A stretch of 64,000 nt of DNA from Actinomycetota bacterium (GTDB lineage: Bacteria; Actinomycetota; CADDZG01; WHSQ01), in the NCBI GenBank assembly GCA_030446465.1, contig JAUJNI010000002.1, positions 682,027-746,026 on the forward strand, in the 5' to 3' direction. Below the pieces are notes generated by a model. It searched no databases and was not told where the DNA came from. It saw only the letters and a program-made list of their open reading frames with translations. The position numbers were made by a program, and so were the translations under genes. Below are positions 37,645 through 46,787 of the stretch, one piece after another; the stretch's first letter is position 1; every line of letters begins with the position of its first letter.

Positions 37645-39090
37645 CTAATCGAAGCCGGGTGGAGGTTCGAAGCCGCCGATCTCGCGCGTGATGAGCCGCG
37701 CGACATCGATGGTGGTGCGGTCCTCGAGATAGGGGCCGATGATCTGCACTCCGACCGGGAGCCCTTCAGAGGTCTTCCCCACCGGCGCCACGGTGGCGGG
37801 TAGGTGCCCGAGCGTTGCAAGGCCCGCCCACACGACCTGGTCCCAGTAGGGCCGCGACCGTCCGTTCACCGTGATGGTCCGCGGGTCTGTTTGATCGTGA
37901 GGCAGCGCGGCCGTCGGAGTTATGGGGCACAACAGGAAGTCGTGGTCCTCGAAGAACGAGGCCCACGTTCGTCGCACGCGGGCACGCTGCTCGTTGAGCT
38001 CTAGCCAGCGGCGATGCGGCATCGTCACGTCTTTCACATAACGTGCCATCGGCGTGTCGTCGCCGGCTTCGCCACTGATGGCGGCTTGCTGCAGCTCGGC
38101 AAACTCTTCTTCGGAAGTGCCTCGGCACAACGCCGCTTGCAGCAGGGCGGTGTAGAGGCGATGCGTCTCACCGAGCCGCAGGTCGGGCCGAGCGTCGGGA
38201 TCGACCTTCGCTCCGGCCCCCGAGAACGTCGATCACCTCTGAGAGGACCTCCCCACCTCGGAGTCGATCGGGCAGAAAGGGTCGTCGAGCCATGCGGCTC
38301 CCCTGTAGTCCTGTAGAGACGACCCCCTTGCGGGCGGCAGCCGAAGTCTGTATGCGGCGTCTTCCGGCAAGGGCCCCGCAACGGCATCGAGGGCAAGCTC
38401 GAGGTCGTCTGCGTCTCGAGCGAGGGGCCCGGCTACGCCAAGGTCCATCTCTGCGAGGGTTCCAGGAGGGCCGGGGATGTGACCCCTAAGAGGGACGAGT
38501 CCGTAGCTCGGCTTGTGACCGAACACGCCGCAGTAGTGAGCCGGGTTGCGTATCGATCCTGCGATGTCGCTGCCGAGCTCGAGCGCCGTCAAGCCGGCAG
38601 CGAGCGCGGCTGCTGCGCCGCCGGAGGAACCGCCCGGCGAACGCTCGGTCGACCACGGATTGTTGGTGGTGCCGAACAAGTCGTTGAAGGTCTGGACGTC
38701 ACTCGCATAGCTAGCGAGATTGGTCTTGCCGAAGATGATCGCCCCCGCCGAACGCAGGCGGGCAACCGCTACGGCGTCCTTGGCCGGAACATGGCCCGCT
38801 AGCTCGCCGGCCCCCGAAGTAGTCAGCATGCCCTCGGTTTCGAGCGAGTCCTTAACCGTCATCGGAAGGCCGTGCAAAGGCCCCACCTCATCGCCGCGCG
38901 CAAGCGCCTCGTCGGCCCCCTCCGCCTCTGCTCGGGCTCGCGCTGCGTCAACGGTCACGACCGCGTTGATGCGTGGATTCAGCTTCTCGACGCGTTCGAG
39001 GAAAAGATCCAAGAGGTCGCGGCTCGAGACCTCCCCCTGACGCAGCCTGGCGGCGAGCTCACCGGCGGAGGCAAACGCGGCGTCCATCAC
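37645..39090 (-). pseudogene. Amidase signature family (GatA-like) gene, broken by local frame change and in-frame TGA
   Basis: Two same-frame open parts, 39090-38236 and 38230-37645, are separated by TGA at 38233-38235. The first carries the full Ser-Ser-Lys triad region (TVKDSLETEG, SPGGSSGGAAAALAAGL, DIAGSIRNPAHYCG). Between about 38255 and 38218 the correct protein (GEVLSEVIDVLG) is readable only in another frame: one base is missing in a G run, and the frame returns about 35 bases later at a second G run. The rest of the enzyme is normal to the end. This is a pseudogene or a sequence error; the intact product would hydrolyse an amide. Confidence 0.8.
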
Positions 39091-40676
39091 CTCAGCAGCT
39101 TATGCCGCGCAGCCAACAGCAGGCCTGCGATTGAGACTGCCATCGACCCCCAGGGCAGCCAGTCCCCCGTCCGCGCATAGAAGGTACTCCCCTCGGCGAA
39201 CCGAACCTCGCGCACCAGCGTTGTGGCGGTCCACAGAGGGGTCGACGCCACCACTGTTCCGTCGGGCGCGATGAAGGCCGAGATGCCGCTGATGGCGGCA
39301 TGGGCCACCCACACTCCGTTCTCTGCAGCACGCACCTGGCTGAGCGCGACGTGCTGCGCGGACGCCGCCGAGTAACCCCACGTCGATGTGTTCGTGGCAA
39401 CGACCAGCAGGCGCCCTCCGAGCGCTATTCGTTCCCGCACGAGCGACCCGAAGTCACCCTCGAAGGAGATGACGGTCGCGACCTTGCCGCCGGCAACATC
39501 GAAGAGCGTGGGCTCGTCCGCCGGGATGGCGTCGCGGGGAACCTGATCGAGCAGCGGGATGAACCCCAGGAGATCACGGGCTGGGACGTACTCGCCGAAG
39601 GGAACCAGGTGGGTCTTTTGATAGGAGTCGACCACCTGCCCCGAGGGCGATACCTGAAACGCCATGACCTTGTACCTCTCGCTGCCGACGTCGAGGTTGC
39701 CTCCGATGATCATGGGGACACCGACCGCGCGTGCCGCCTCTGTGATCGTCTCCACCGCGTCGGGGTTGCTGATTGCATCCAGTCCCACCGCGCTCTCCGG
39801 CCACACCACCAAGTCGAGGTCCTGGGAATCCAGCTTCTCGGTAAGCCGCCGGTGGCTGTCCATGATCGCCAGCTCCTTGGCATAGCCGGACCCCGAGAAG
39901 TCGCGGGGGACGTTTCCCTGGACGATCGCAATACGCACGGGCGCGCCGCCTGCGAAGCTCGCCGAAACCAGGACGGGTGCGGCCAGCACGGCAACCGCTG
40001 CCGCCGCCCACGCAGCTACCGCTCGCCGGCCCCCAGAAAACCAGGAGCGCCAGCCCTCTGCCAGCAATGCACTTGCCAGCACGAGGATGAACCCGATCGC
40101 CCACCCTCCCCCGATGGAGGCCGCCTTGAGCATCCATGTGACGTTGTGCTGGCTCTGCGCGAGGTGGCCCCAGGTGAATCCACCGAGCGGCCAGATGGAA
40201 CGAAGGAACTCCACCGCAACCCAGAGAGCGGGGGCGAGCACCAGCCGCAACCCACGGTTGTCGATGCGAGAAGCAAGTGCCCAAGCCATGCCGAAGAGGC
40301 CCAGGAACGCCGCTTCCAGCATCACCAGCAGGGCCCAACCGATCCATCCGATGTAGCTGATCCACACCAGCAAGATCCCGAAGAACCCGAGTCCAAAGCT
40401 GACGCCGAGGCCCAGCCCCCTGCGGACGGGGACGCGGCAGGCGGCCACCAGAAGAGGGGCGACCGCGACCCAAGCGAGTGGAGCGAGATCGGCCTCCGGG
40501 TATGCGAGCGACAGCGCGGACCCGGAGAGGAAGACGATGCCGTAGGCCCGAGCGGCCCCTATCCGTGAGGAGGCTCGGTCGACGTTGCTCGGTTGCTCTC
40601 CAGGTCTCAGACGCAGTCGCGGCACAGGCAGCGTGCCGAGTCCGCCAGCTGGACCTTCGCTTTGACGAGATGGCAT
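39087..40676 (-). CDS. lnt: Apolipoprotein N-acyltransferase homologue with Ser at the Cys nucleophile position
   Basis: A 529-residue protein with about seven N-terminal membrane segments and a C-terminal nitrilase-like domain. The catalytic Glu is in LVVWPESAVG and Lys in SYQKTHLVPFGEYVP. The position expected to hold the Cys nucleophile reads VATVISFEGDF, with Ser codon TCC at 39465-39467 (residue 404). Lnt adds the third acyl chain to lipoproteins. Start ATG 40676 overlaps the upstream gene by 70 bases; GTG 40625 is an alternative. The stop overlaps the amidase start by four bases. Confidence 0.85.
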   Translation of the reverse strand: MPSRQSEGPAGGLGTLPVPRLRLRPGEQPSNVDRASSRIGAARAYGIVFLSGSALSLAYPEADLAPLAWVAVAPLLVAACRVPVRRGLGLGVSFGLGFFGILLVWISYIGWIGWALLVMLEAAFLGLFGMAWALASRIDNRGLRLVLAPALWVAVEFLRSIWPLGGFTWGHLAQSQHNVTWMLKAASIGGGWAIGFILVLASALLAEGWRSWFSGGRRAVAAWAAAAVAVLAAPVLVSASFAGGAPVRIAIVQGNVPRDFSGSGYAKELAIMDSHRRLTEKLDSQDLDLVVWPESAVGLDAISNPDAVETITEAARAVGVPMIIGGNLDVGSERYKVMAFQVSPSGQVVDSYQKTHLVPFGEYVPARDLLGFIPLLDQVPRDAIPADEPTLFDVAGGKVATVISFEGDFGSLVRERIALGGRLLVVATNTSTWGYSAASAQHVALSQVRAAENGVWVAHAAISGISAFIAPDGTVVASTPLWTATTLVREVRFAEGSTFYARTGDWLPWGSMAVSIAGLLLAARHKLLR

Positions 40677-41029
40677 CTGTTGCAGACGAACTCCTGACGA
40701 TCCTTCATGGGAGTGACCTTCACCGTTAGTCCGGTATCCGCGGCCACCGCCATGCTCGAGAGCGCGAGGACGTCCTCGTGGTCGTCGGGATCATCCGAGC
40801 CGCTTCGAGCGGCCAACCTTTCGTCGAGAAGCTCGTCGAGACTCTCCTGCTCCGAGTCGTCGTCCGCTACTGCGGCCGGTTCCTCGGCGAGCCCAGCATC
40901 GTCGGTGTCTTCTGAAAGGTCCTCTTCGTCGTCATCGAGGTCGATGATCTCTTCGTCTGCAAGATCCTCGATGCCCTCTTCCTCATCGGACGGTTCTTCT
41001 CCCAGCGTGTTGCTTTCATCGAGGGCCAC
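40607..41029 (-). CDS. DUF4193 family zinc-ribbon protein
   Basis: A 140-residue acidic protein. I choose GTG 41029, preceded by GAGAGGAG, since the frame upstream is not conserved-looking. Residues 1-75 are extremely rich in Asp and Glu; the C-terminus has LTVKVTPMKDRQEFVCNRCH and CLCRDC, the Cys4 knuckle and the TV(K/R)V-P lead-in of DUF4193, a family restricted to actinobacteria. Function is unknown. Confidence 0.75.
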   Translation of the reverse strand: MALDESNTLGEEPSDEEEGIEDLADEEIIDLDDDEEDLSEDTDDAGLAEEPAAVADDDSEQESLDELLDERLAARSGSDDPDDHEDVLALSSMAVAADTGLTVKVTPMKDRQEFVCNRCHLVKAKVQLADSARCLCRDCV

Positions 41030-41648
41030 TCGATCCAGCTCCTCTCGGCACGGGCCTGCGTTGGCGATGCCAACCCTAAAGGAGCATGCGCCGTAAGAAG
41101 AGGACAAGAAAGGCCCGAGTGGTCGTTGGGGCCGCTCGGTAGCCGGCGGACCGGTTATTGGAGCGTTGTCCTCGGACCTCTCGGGCCTTCCTAGATCAAA
41201 GTCCCAAGCAACCTTCGGTGCCACGCGCCACCCTGTGGTGGGCCCTCGACGAGTCCCCGCGGGAGCGGGCCCCGTCCGAGAACCCCGGCTGTCGCACATC
41301 GGTCCGGTTGCCCGAACCCGATCTCGACGCCGGCCACAGCCACCCGGAGCTCCGAGAGCCTGCGGCCTGAACCGCCGGCTCTTTCCCGTCGCACGAGGCG
41401 CCGGGAGGTTCCGGGGGCCAGTCGCCTCCGAAGAGGTTCCTGGGTGACGCTGCTTGCCGGTAGCTGCTTGGGACGTTGCCCAAGCTAAAGGGGCCGCCGG
41501 CCGCAGTCAATACGAACCTGGCATGAACCTCGCCGAACGCGAAAGTTTCTTGTGCATCCCCACCGCCCCCACAGGATGTCCCCAGAGATGTCCCCAGCCG
41601 GCTACACCCGTTTGCCTACAAGCGCCACAACGGCGACCATTCCCTGGT
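41030..41648. other. 619-base gap without a recognisable gene
   Basis: Several short open frames occur on both strands but none shows family motifs or a convincing ribosome binding site. The stretch ATGTCCCCAGAGATGTCCCC at 41576-41595 contains a short tandem word. I looked for tmRNA, RNase P RNA and signal recognition RNA landmarks and found none. Confidence 0.4.
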
Positions 41649-42023
41649 ATGCGCACTCATCAGGAGGAACGATCGACCACGACCGAGCGCGCCCCGGACT
41701 TCATAGACATAACCGAGGAGATCCAGGACGCCCTCGACGCGTCGGGCATCAGCAATGGTCAGGTGACGGTGTTCTCGCCTCACGCCTCCTGCGCCATACT
41801 CGTGAACGAACGCGAGTCGGGTCTATTGGAAGACATCAAGCGGACGCTGGATCGTCTCAGCTCCAATGGGTCGAGGAGACGGTACGGGCTCATCGGCTCC
41901 CCCTCGATCGTCTTGCCTGCGATGTTCGGACGGCTCGCTCTGGGTACTTGGCAGCGTGTGCTCCTGGTCGAGCTCGACCAGGCAGGCGCCCGCTCAATCG
42001 TCGTGCAGATCGTGGGTGAGTAG
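41649..42023 (+). CDS. YjbQ/UPF0047 family protein (short form)
   Basis: A 124-residue protein with FIDITEEIQDALDASG, VFSPHASCAILVNERESGLLEDI and RLALGTWQRVLLVELDQAGAR, the core motifs of the YjbQ family, some members of which have thiamine-phosphate synthase activity. The normal segment between them, with the second conserved His pair, is about 15-20 residues shorter here (only SRRRYGLIGSPSIVLP). ATG 41649 has no clear ribosome binding site, while AGGAGG at 41662-41667 has no start codon after it. The stop lies inside the proS start. Confidence 0.75.
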   Translation: MRTHQEERSTTTERAPDFIDITEEIQDALDASGISNGQVTVFSPHASCAILVNERESGLLEDIKRTLDRLSSNGSRRRYGLIGSPSIVLPAMFGRLALGTWQRVLLVELDQAGARSIVVQIVGE

Positions 42024-43461
42024 GTTGGCGAAGGGGCGGCTCCCAAAACAGAGCGAGGACTTCCCTTCGTGGTACGTGGAGGTCGTCAAACAGGCCGGGA
42101 TGGCCGAGCACGGTCTCGCCAAGGGCACCATGATCATCAAGCCCCACGGTTACGCGGTGTGGGAATACATCCAGCGGGCCCTGGACGATCGCTTCAAAGC
42201 TACGGGCCATGCCAACGTCTACTTCCCGCTGTTCATCCCCGAGAAGCTGCTGGCCAGAGAGGCCGAGCACGTCGAAGGATTTGCCCCGGAGCTCGCGGTT
42301 GTGACGCACGGCGGTGGCGAGGTGCTGGAGGAGCCACTGGTCGTCAGGCCCACCTCGGAGGCGATCATCTGGACGACCTACGGCAAATGGATGCAGAGCT
42401 ATCGCGACCTGCCCCTTTTGTACAACCAGTGGGCCAACGTCGTCCGTTGGGAGAAACGAACCCGTCTGTTCCTTCGGACCACGGAGTTCTTGTGGCAGGA
42501 GGGCCACACCGCGCACGCGACCCTCGACGAGGCGCAAGAGGAGGTCCTGCGCATGCTCGACGTCTACCGCGAGGTGGCGGAGGACGTCTGTGCGGTCCCT
42601 GTGCTTGCCGGGCGCAAGACCGCGGCGGAGAAGTTTGCCGGGGCCGACACGACCTTCACGATCGAGGGCCTGATGCGAGACGGAAAGGCGCTGCAGTGCG
42701 GGACCTCTCACAACCTCGGCCAGAACTTCTCGAAGGCGTACGACGTCCAGTTCCTCAACCGAGACGGTGAGCAAGAATACGCGTGGGGAACCTCCTGGGG
42801 GCTTTCGACCCGCATGGTCGGCGGCGTGATCATGACCCACGGCGACGACAAGGGCCTGCGTCTGCCTCCGGCAATTGCGCCCGTCCAAGTCGTCGTCGTT
42901 CCCATCTACAAGTCGGACGACGAAAGAAGCGGTATCCTCGAGGTCGCCGGCAAGATGCGCGACGCACTGGCGGGCAATGGGGTGCGCGTGCGGCTCGACG
43001 ACCGGGACCAACACCGGCCCGGCTTCAAGTTCTCCGAGTGGGAGCTCAAGGGGGTGCCCATCCGTATCGAGATCGGCCCTCGCGATGTCGCTTCGGACCA
43101 AGTCGTGTGCGTCGACCGAGTCGTCGGCGACAAGCGACAGTTGGCGACGTCCGAGGCGATCGCCTCGATGGCGTCGCTCCTCGATGGTGTGCAGCGAGCC
43201 CTGTACGAGCAGGCAACTGCGTTTCGTGAGGCCAACACGCACGAGGTCTCGTCCTACGACGACTTCACCGACGGCATCGAGGAGCAAGGCGGCTTTTGGG
43301 TCGGCGGCTGGTGCGGCGATCCCGCGTGCGAGGCCAAGGTCACCGAGGACACCAAGGCCACCATCCGACTGCTGCCAATCGAACGCGAGGATCCCGGCGA
43401 GGCGTGCCTCGTCTGCGGCAAACCGGGCCTCGAGCGGGCAACCTGGGGCAAGGCCTACTGA
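42016..43461 (+). CDS. proS: Prolyl-tRNA synthetase, archaeal/eukaryotic-type (ProS type 3)
   Basis: A 481-residue class II synthetase. It begins KQSEDFPSWYVEVVKQAGMA and has class II motif 2 (NVVRWEKRTRLFLRTTEFLW), motif 3 (WGTSWGLSTRMVGGVIMTHG) and the C-terminal zinc region with CGDPAC and CLVCGKPG ending in KAY, all features of type 3 ProRS without the editing insertion of the usual bacterial form. GTG 42016 overlaps the yjbQ stop; TTG 42025 is an alternative. Confidence 0.95.
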   Translation: MSRLAKGRLPKQSEDFPSWYVEVVKQAGMAEHGLAKGTMIIKPHGYAVWEYIQRALDDRFKATGHANVYFPLFIPEKLLAREAEHVEGFAPELAVVTHGGGEVLEEPLVVRPTSEAIIWTTYGKWMQSYRDLPLLYNQWANVVRWEKRTRLFLRTTEFLWQEGHTAHATLDEAQEEVLRMLDVYREVAEDVCAVPVLAGRKTAAEKFAGADTTFTIEGLMRDGKALQCGTSHNLGQNFSKAYDVQFLNRDGEQEYAWGTSWGLSTRMVGGVIMTHGDDKGLRLPPAIAPVQVVVVPIYKSDDERSGILEVAGKMRDALAGNGVRVRLDDRDQHRPGFKFSEWELKGVPIRIEIGPRDVASDQVVCVDRVVGDKRQLATSEAIASMASLLDGVQRALYEQATAFREANTHEVSSYDDFTDGIEEQGGFWVGGWCGDPACEAKVTEDTKATIRLLPIEREDPGEACLVCGKPGLERATWGKAY

Positions 43462-43463
43462 GG

Positions 43464-44094
43464 TTGCAACTGCTGCGCGAGCACACGCCGCTTGCGCTCT
43501 TCTCGCTTGCATACCTCGTCGCCTTTGGGTGTACGGCGTGACAACCGGCAGCCCTTCGACCGTCGTCTATTTGATCCTCATGGCCCTCGCCATGGTCTTC
43601 GTCGCTTCCATCTACCCACGCGTCAACTTCAGCAGAGGCGTTCTATGGGGCCTTGCAATCTGGGGCTTGCTGCACATGGCCGGCGGGCTGGTGAGCAGTT
43701 GAACGGCGATGTCCTGTACCACGTCTTCCTCGTCGGCCGTGTGGTTCGTTTCGACCAGGCTGTGCACGCCTTCGGATTCGGGTTCGGAACTGTGGCGGCA
43801 TGGCAGGCCCTGCGCCTCTGGATCGACAAAGACCGACGCATGACTGGGGGCATCGCGGTGGTGGTCGCACTTGCCGGCATGGGGATCGGCGCTTTGAACG
43901 AGGTATTCGAGTTCGCCGCCTCCCAGCTGAACCCCGAAAGCAACGTCGGCGGTTACCTGAACACGGGTTGGGACCTCGTCTACAACACGCTCGGTTGCGT
44001 GCTGGCCGCTCTCTACGTCTTCCGCAGTGAGCGGACGAGACTGCGCGATGTTGACGGCAGGGTCGAAGGGACCGAACGCCGATCTCTGAGGTAA
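43464..44094 (+). pseudogene. DUF2238/YjdF-like membrane protein gene, split by two single-base deletions
   Basis: Three frames together spell one membrane protein. Frame 1 from TTG 43464 reads LQLLREHTPLALFSLAYLVAF; near 43530 one G is missing in a G run and the next frame gives YGVTTGSPSTVVYLILMAL to LLHMAGGLV; near 43693 one more base is missing and the third frame gives NGDVLYHVFLVGRVVRFDQ and AVHAFGFGFGTVAAWQALRL to the end at 44094. The HMAGGL...RFDQ.VHAFGFG and GALNEVFEFAAS motifs fit the DUF2238 type. The product, if restored, would have about six membrane spans; its function is unknown. Confidence 0.65.
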
Positions 44095-44115
44095 GGCAGT
44101 TTGTTGGGCCCTGAA

Positions 44116-44820
44116 TCAGGCCAGGCCCAGCACCTCGAGTAGCTGCGGATGGCGGTCGAGGACTATGTCGGCCTCGGGGGCATCGGACTTGTCGTCGTGC
44201 ACACCCCTGAAGCGCGCTGCGTGCATGCCGATGTCGCGGGCCCCCGCGATGTCCGTCCGGCGCAAGTCGCCGATGTGTATCGCCTCGCGCGGCCCGGCTC
44301 CCACCTCTGCGAGAGCCTTGGCGAAGATCTCGTTGCCCGGCTTGGGCACGCCCACCTCATCCGAGAAGCACAGCACCTCGAGGTAGGCCAGCAAGCCGGC
44401 GTCGTCGAGAAGGCGCCGAACGACCCGGCCCGGCGTGAAGCCCGTGTCGCAGACGAGCGCCAGCCGGATGTTGGCCTCGTGCAGCGCTGCGAGGGTCTCC
44501 CCTGCCCCATCGACGGCCTCGACGCCTGCTTTGAGGCTCGCTTCCTCGAACTCCTGAGTGAGCTGGGCGATGGACTCGTCATCGGAGATGCCGCGCCTCG
44601 AGACAGTAGGCAGCCATCCGTCCCGGGCCGAAGGTCTCGACCTGCTTCCCGCGTCGTCGTGCTTCGCCCACGCCTCGACGAGAAGGTCGTGGGCCTCTTG
44701 TTCGTCGAGATCTACGAAACGTCGAAGGGCGCCTGCACGGTCGGCCATGGCGCCCTCCCAGTCCTTGTCCTTCAGAAGCGTCCCCCAGCAGTCGTAGGTG
44801 ACTGCTCGGATGCCGTCCAC
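44116..44820 (-). CDS. HAD-superfamily hydrolase
   Basis: A 234-residue phosphatase-type protein. Motif I is VTYDCWGTLLKD (nucleophile Asp10), motif II VCDTGFTPG, motif III Lys in VGVPKPGNEIF and motif IV HIGDLRRTDIAGAR. The helical cap lies between residues about 15 and 100. Substrate unknown. GTG 44820 is the start, 15 bases after the Kal-like gene, so they form one transcript. Confidence 0.88.
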   Translation of the reverse strand: MDGIRAVTYDCWGTLLKDKDWEGAMADRAGALRRFVDLDEQEAHDLLVEAWAKHDDAGSRSRPSARDGWLPTVSRRGISDDESIAQLTQEFEEASLKAGVEAVDGAGETLAALHEANIRLALVCDTGFTPGRVVRRLLDDAGLLAYLEVLCFSDEVGVPKPGNEIFAKALAEVGAGPREAIHIGDLRRTDIAGARDIGMHAARFRGVHDDKSDAPEADIVLDRHPQLLEVLGLA

Positions 44821-44835
44821 TCTCTTAATGGCCCA

Positions 44836-45255
44836 TCACTCCCCTCCAGCTCGTCTCTGTCGATCCCTCTTCACGACACAAGTCCCCGTTGCCGTGGCAA
44901 CGAGCTCCGGCTCATCCAGCAAGTCGGCGGCGGAGTCAGAGACATCCGGCCGTGGCCGAGCGTACCTGACGATCTCCAGGGACATCTCGCGAGAGGTGTT
45001 CCCGGTCCTGGTGATCTCTCCTCGAGCCTCGATGAAGTCGCCGGCGTAGACGGGGATCAAAAAGACCACAGAGGAGTAGCCGGCAAGCAGGCCCTCGTCC
45101 CCGTCGGACCTGATCGCCAGCTCGGTAGCGACGTCGCCGAAGATCTCCATGAGCCGCCCGCCCGCAACGAGGTCTCCTCCGTAATGGGCGTCGGCCTGCG
45201 ACAGCCTGAGCCGCAAGACGGCGCTTACGGGCCGATCGTCATCCGTTGGAGGCAT
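44836..45255 (-). CDS. Hotdog-fold acyl-CoA ammonia-lyase-like protein (Kal family)
   Basis: A 139-residue hotdog protein. The sequence DAHYGGDLVAGGRLMEIFGD, VVFLIPVYAGDFIEARGEI and VATATGTCVV resembles 3-aminobutyryl-CoA ammonia-lyase (Kal) of lysine fermentation and beta-alanyl-CoA ammonia-lyase. No other gene of that pathway (kamA, kamDE, kdd, kce) is present. A general thioesterase role is the alternative. ATG 45255 overlaps the end of the HNH gene; a TTG 14 codons later is possible. Confidence 0.6.
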   Translation of the reverse strand: MPPTDDDRPVSAVLRLRLSQADAHYGGDLVAGGRLMEIFGDVATELAIRSDGDEGLLAGYSSVVFLIPVYAGDFIEARGEITRTGNTSREMSLEIVRYARPRPDVSDSAADLLDEPELVATATGTCVVKRDRQRRAGGE

Positions 45256-46457
45256 CGCTGCAGGGCACGCTGCAGTTCCCCAGAAGTCCTGCTCGGGGCC
45301 GGTCGATGCAAGTCAGTGGCGATGGCGGCATGCGGGCTGGCCCGAGCTGGGTCGTACCGCGTGCCGTCGGGCCTGAACCATTTAGCCGTTCCCGGCACAT
45401 CACCGAGCTCGACGCTCCAGCGGTACTCGTGCAGCAGCTTGTGGTGAAACGTGCACACCAGGACGAGGTTGTCGTGTTGGTCTCCCCGCCCTTGATCCAG
45501 TGCTTGATGTGATGCGGGTGCAGGAACATCTTGAAGTCGCAGCCGGGGAAGGTGCACCGGCCGTCCCGGTACTTGAGCTGACGCCGGAGCCAGCGGGGCG
45601 GCTCGCGGGACGCCCGCCAATCCCCACGGCTTCCCCAACATCGTTGTGGAGCACGACCTCGAGGCGGGCATCGCAGCACAGCCGGAGGGCGACCTCGGGG
45701 TGGATGACGGACCCGTCTTCGATGCAACACCCCCCATCGTCGCCCTTAAGGGCGCTGAGGTCGGCGTGGACCACCACGGTCGCCCGGTCGGGATCGGGTC
45801 GTTTGCGATCTGGCCGGACGCCAGCAGGAGCAGCGCGCCGGCTCGCCGTGCATCGATGCCGTCGGCGAACCGATCGGCTTCACGCTCGGGGTCTTCCGGC
45901 ATGACCGGAATGCGTTCGGCGAGGCGGTCGAGTGCCTTTTGGATGACCGCGCCCTGATCGGCGGGCCAGGAGCCCTCGAGTCCGAAGCGCCTTCCCTCGT
46001 CGAACCACCAGTGGTTCAGGTAGCGCGTCTCGTCCGCCTCTTTGACGTCCTCAAGCGCAGGTCGGTTGGCGATGTCGGCCTTACGCCTGATGCAGGCCAC
46101 GGATACTCGCTTTGCCCACTGGATGAGGTCGTCTTCGGTTTCGGCCGATGCGAAGCGGGCGAGTTCCACGACCTTGTCGAGGCTCAAGGTGCCCCTCTCG
46201 AAGGCAGCAGCGATGCCCGGCAGGTATTCGAGTGCATGGGCCGCATGGACCCATCGGTTGGCCGCCCAGTTCGAGATACCGACACGGCCCGAGACCCACT
46301 GCCCCATGTCGCGGCACCCGTCTCTGCGCCACACCTCTCGCCGGTCGCAGGCAGCGATGGAGCGAAACAGCCGCCGCTGAGCTGCAGCCACGGCACGGTG
46401 ATTGCTCTTGAAGTCCTGGATCAGGTCGATGTCGGGAGGAACCAAGGAGTTGGTCAT
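45225..46457 (-). pseudogene. DUF222 plus HNH endonuclease (13E12-type) gene with three single-base deletions
   Basis: The start ATG 46457 overlaps the stop of the upstream small gene (ATGA). The DUF222 part (VAAAQRRLFRSIAACDRREV to ARRAGALLLLASGQI) is intact. Near 45795, 45615 and 45475 the frame is lost by one base each time; joining the frames gives ATVVVHADLSALKGDD, then WLRRQLKYRDGRCTFPGCDF and HPHHIKHWIKGG, then DNLVLVCTFHHKLLHEYRW, a complete HNH nuclease. This family is the 13E12 REP set of mycobacteria. It is either decaying or mis-sequenced. A LexA box lies upstream of the pair. Confidence 0.85.
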
Positions 46458-46717
46458 TGCGATGCCCAGCCCTGGAGATCCTCCCGGCGGCCACAGCCGA
46501 TTATCCGTCCGCGACACCGTGGGGGCGTTTTCAGGTCACAGCCGGGATGGTGAAAGCCCCCGCGCGGGACTCCACAGTCCCCACATACCGAGGCCCCCCG
46601 TCGCCGGCTCCCGCCGTGGCAAACTCGCCTGTAGGAGCCGTCGAAGAGAAAGAAGCGATCGACCGTGCAGGCCTCACGATCAAGCATCTCCTGACGACGC
46701 GACTCGCAGACCGCCAT
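46454..46717 (-). CDS. Small Cys-rich (zinc-ribbon-like) protein upstream of the HNH gene
   Basis: An 87-residue protein. ATG 46717 follows AAGGGGTG; another ATG at 46753 is possible. The C-terminal half has VCGDCGVPRGGFHHPGCDLK, then PRCRGRIIGCG, a Cys/His pattern suited to one or two zinc sites and resembling small actinobacterial proteins with CxxCG...HxPGCD. Its stop overlaps the HNH start (TGA inside ATGA), so it is translationally coupled and very likely a real gene. Function unknown. Confidence 0.65.
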   Translation of the reverse strand: MAVCESRRQEMLDREACTVDRFFLFDGSYRRVCHGGSRRRGASVCGDCGVPRGGFHHPGCDLKTPPRCRGRIIGCGRREDLQGWASQ

Positions 46718-46787
46718 CTCCACATCACCCCTTAGAAGCGACGAAGAACACATAAATCAGGCCACCGCCGTTCTGTGGACGGCGATC

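Noticed and set aside
39300..40568. A 422-codon plus-strand open frame over lnt
   Set aside because: It has no recognisable motifs and mirrors the codon bias of the minus-strand lnt gene; a typical antisense shadow in GC-rich DNA.
41030..41648. Structural RNA (tmRNA, RNase P RNA or 4.5S RNA) in the long gap
   Set aside because: None of the conserved landmark sequences could be found on either strand.
41890..43512. A 540-codon minus-strand open frame over proS
   Set aside because: The plus strand has all class II synthetase motifs, so this is a shadow.
43520..43702. Programmed frameshifting in the DUF2238-like gene
   Set aside because: Two separate shifts would be needed and no slippery heptamer is seen; missing bases at a G run are simpler.
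44149..45447. A 432-codon plus-strand open frame over the HAD and Kal-like genes
   Set aside because: The minus-strand products have clear motifs; the plus-strand product has none.
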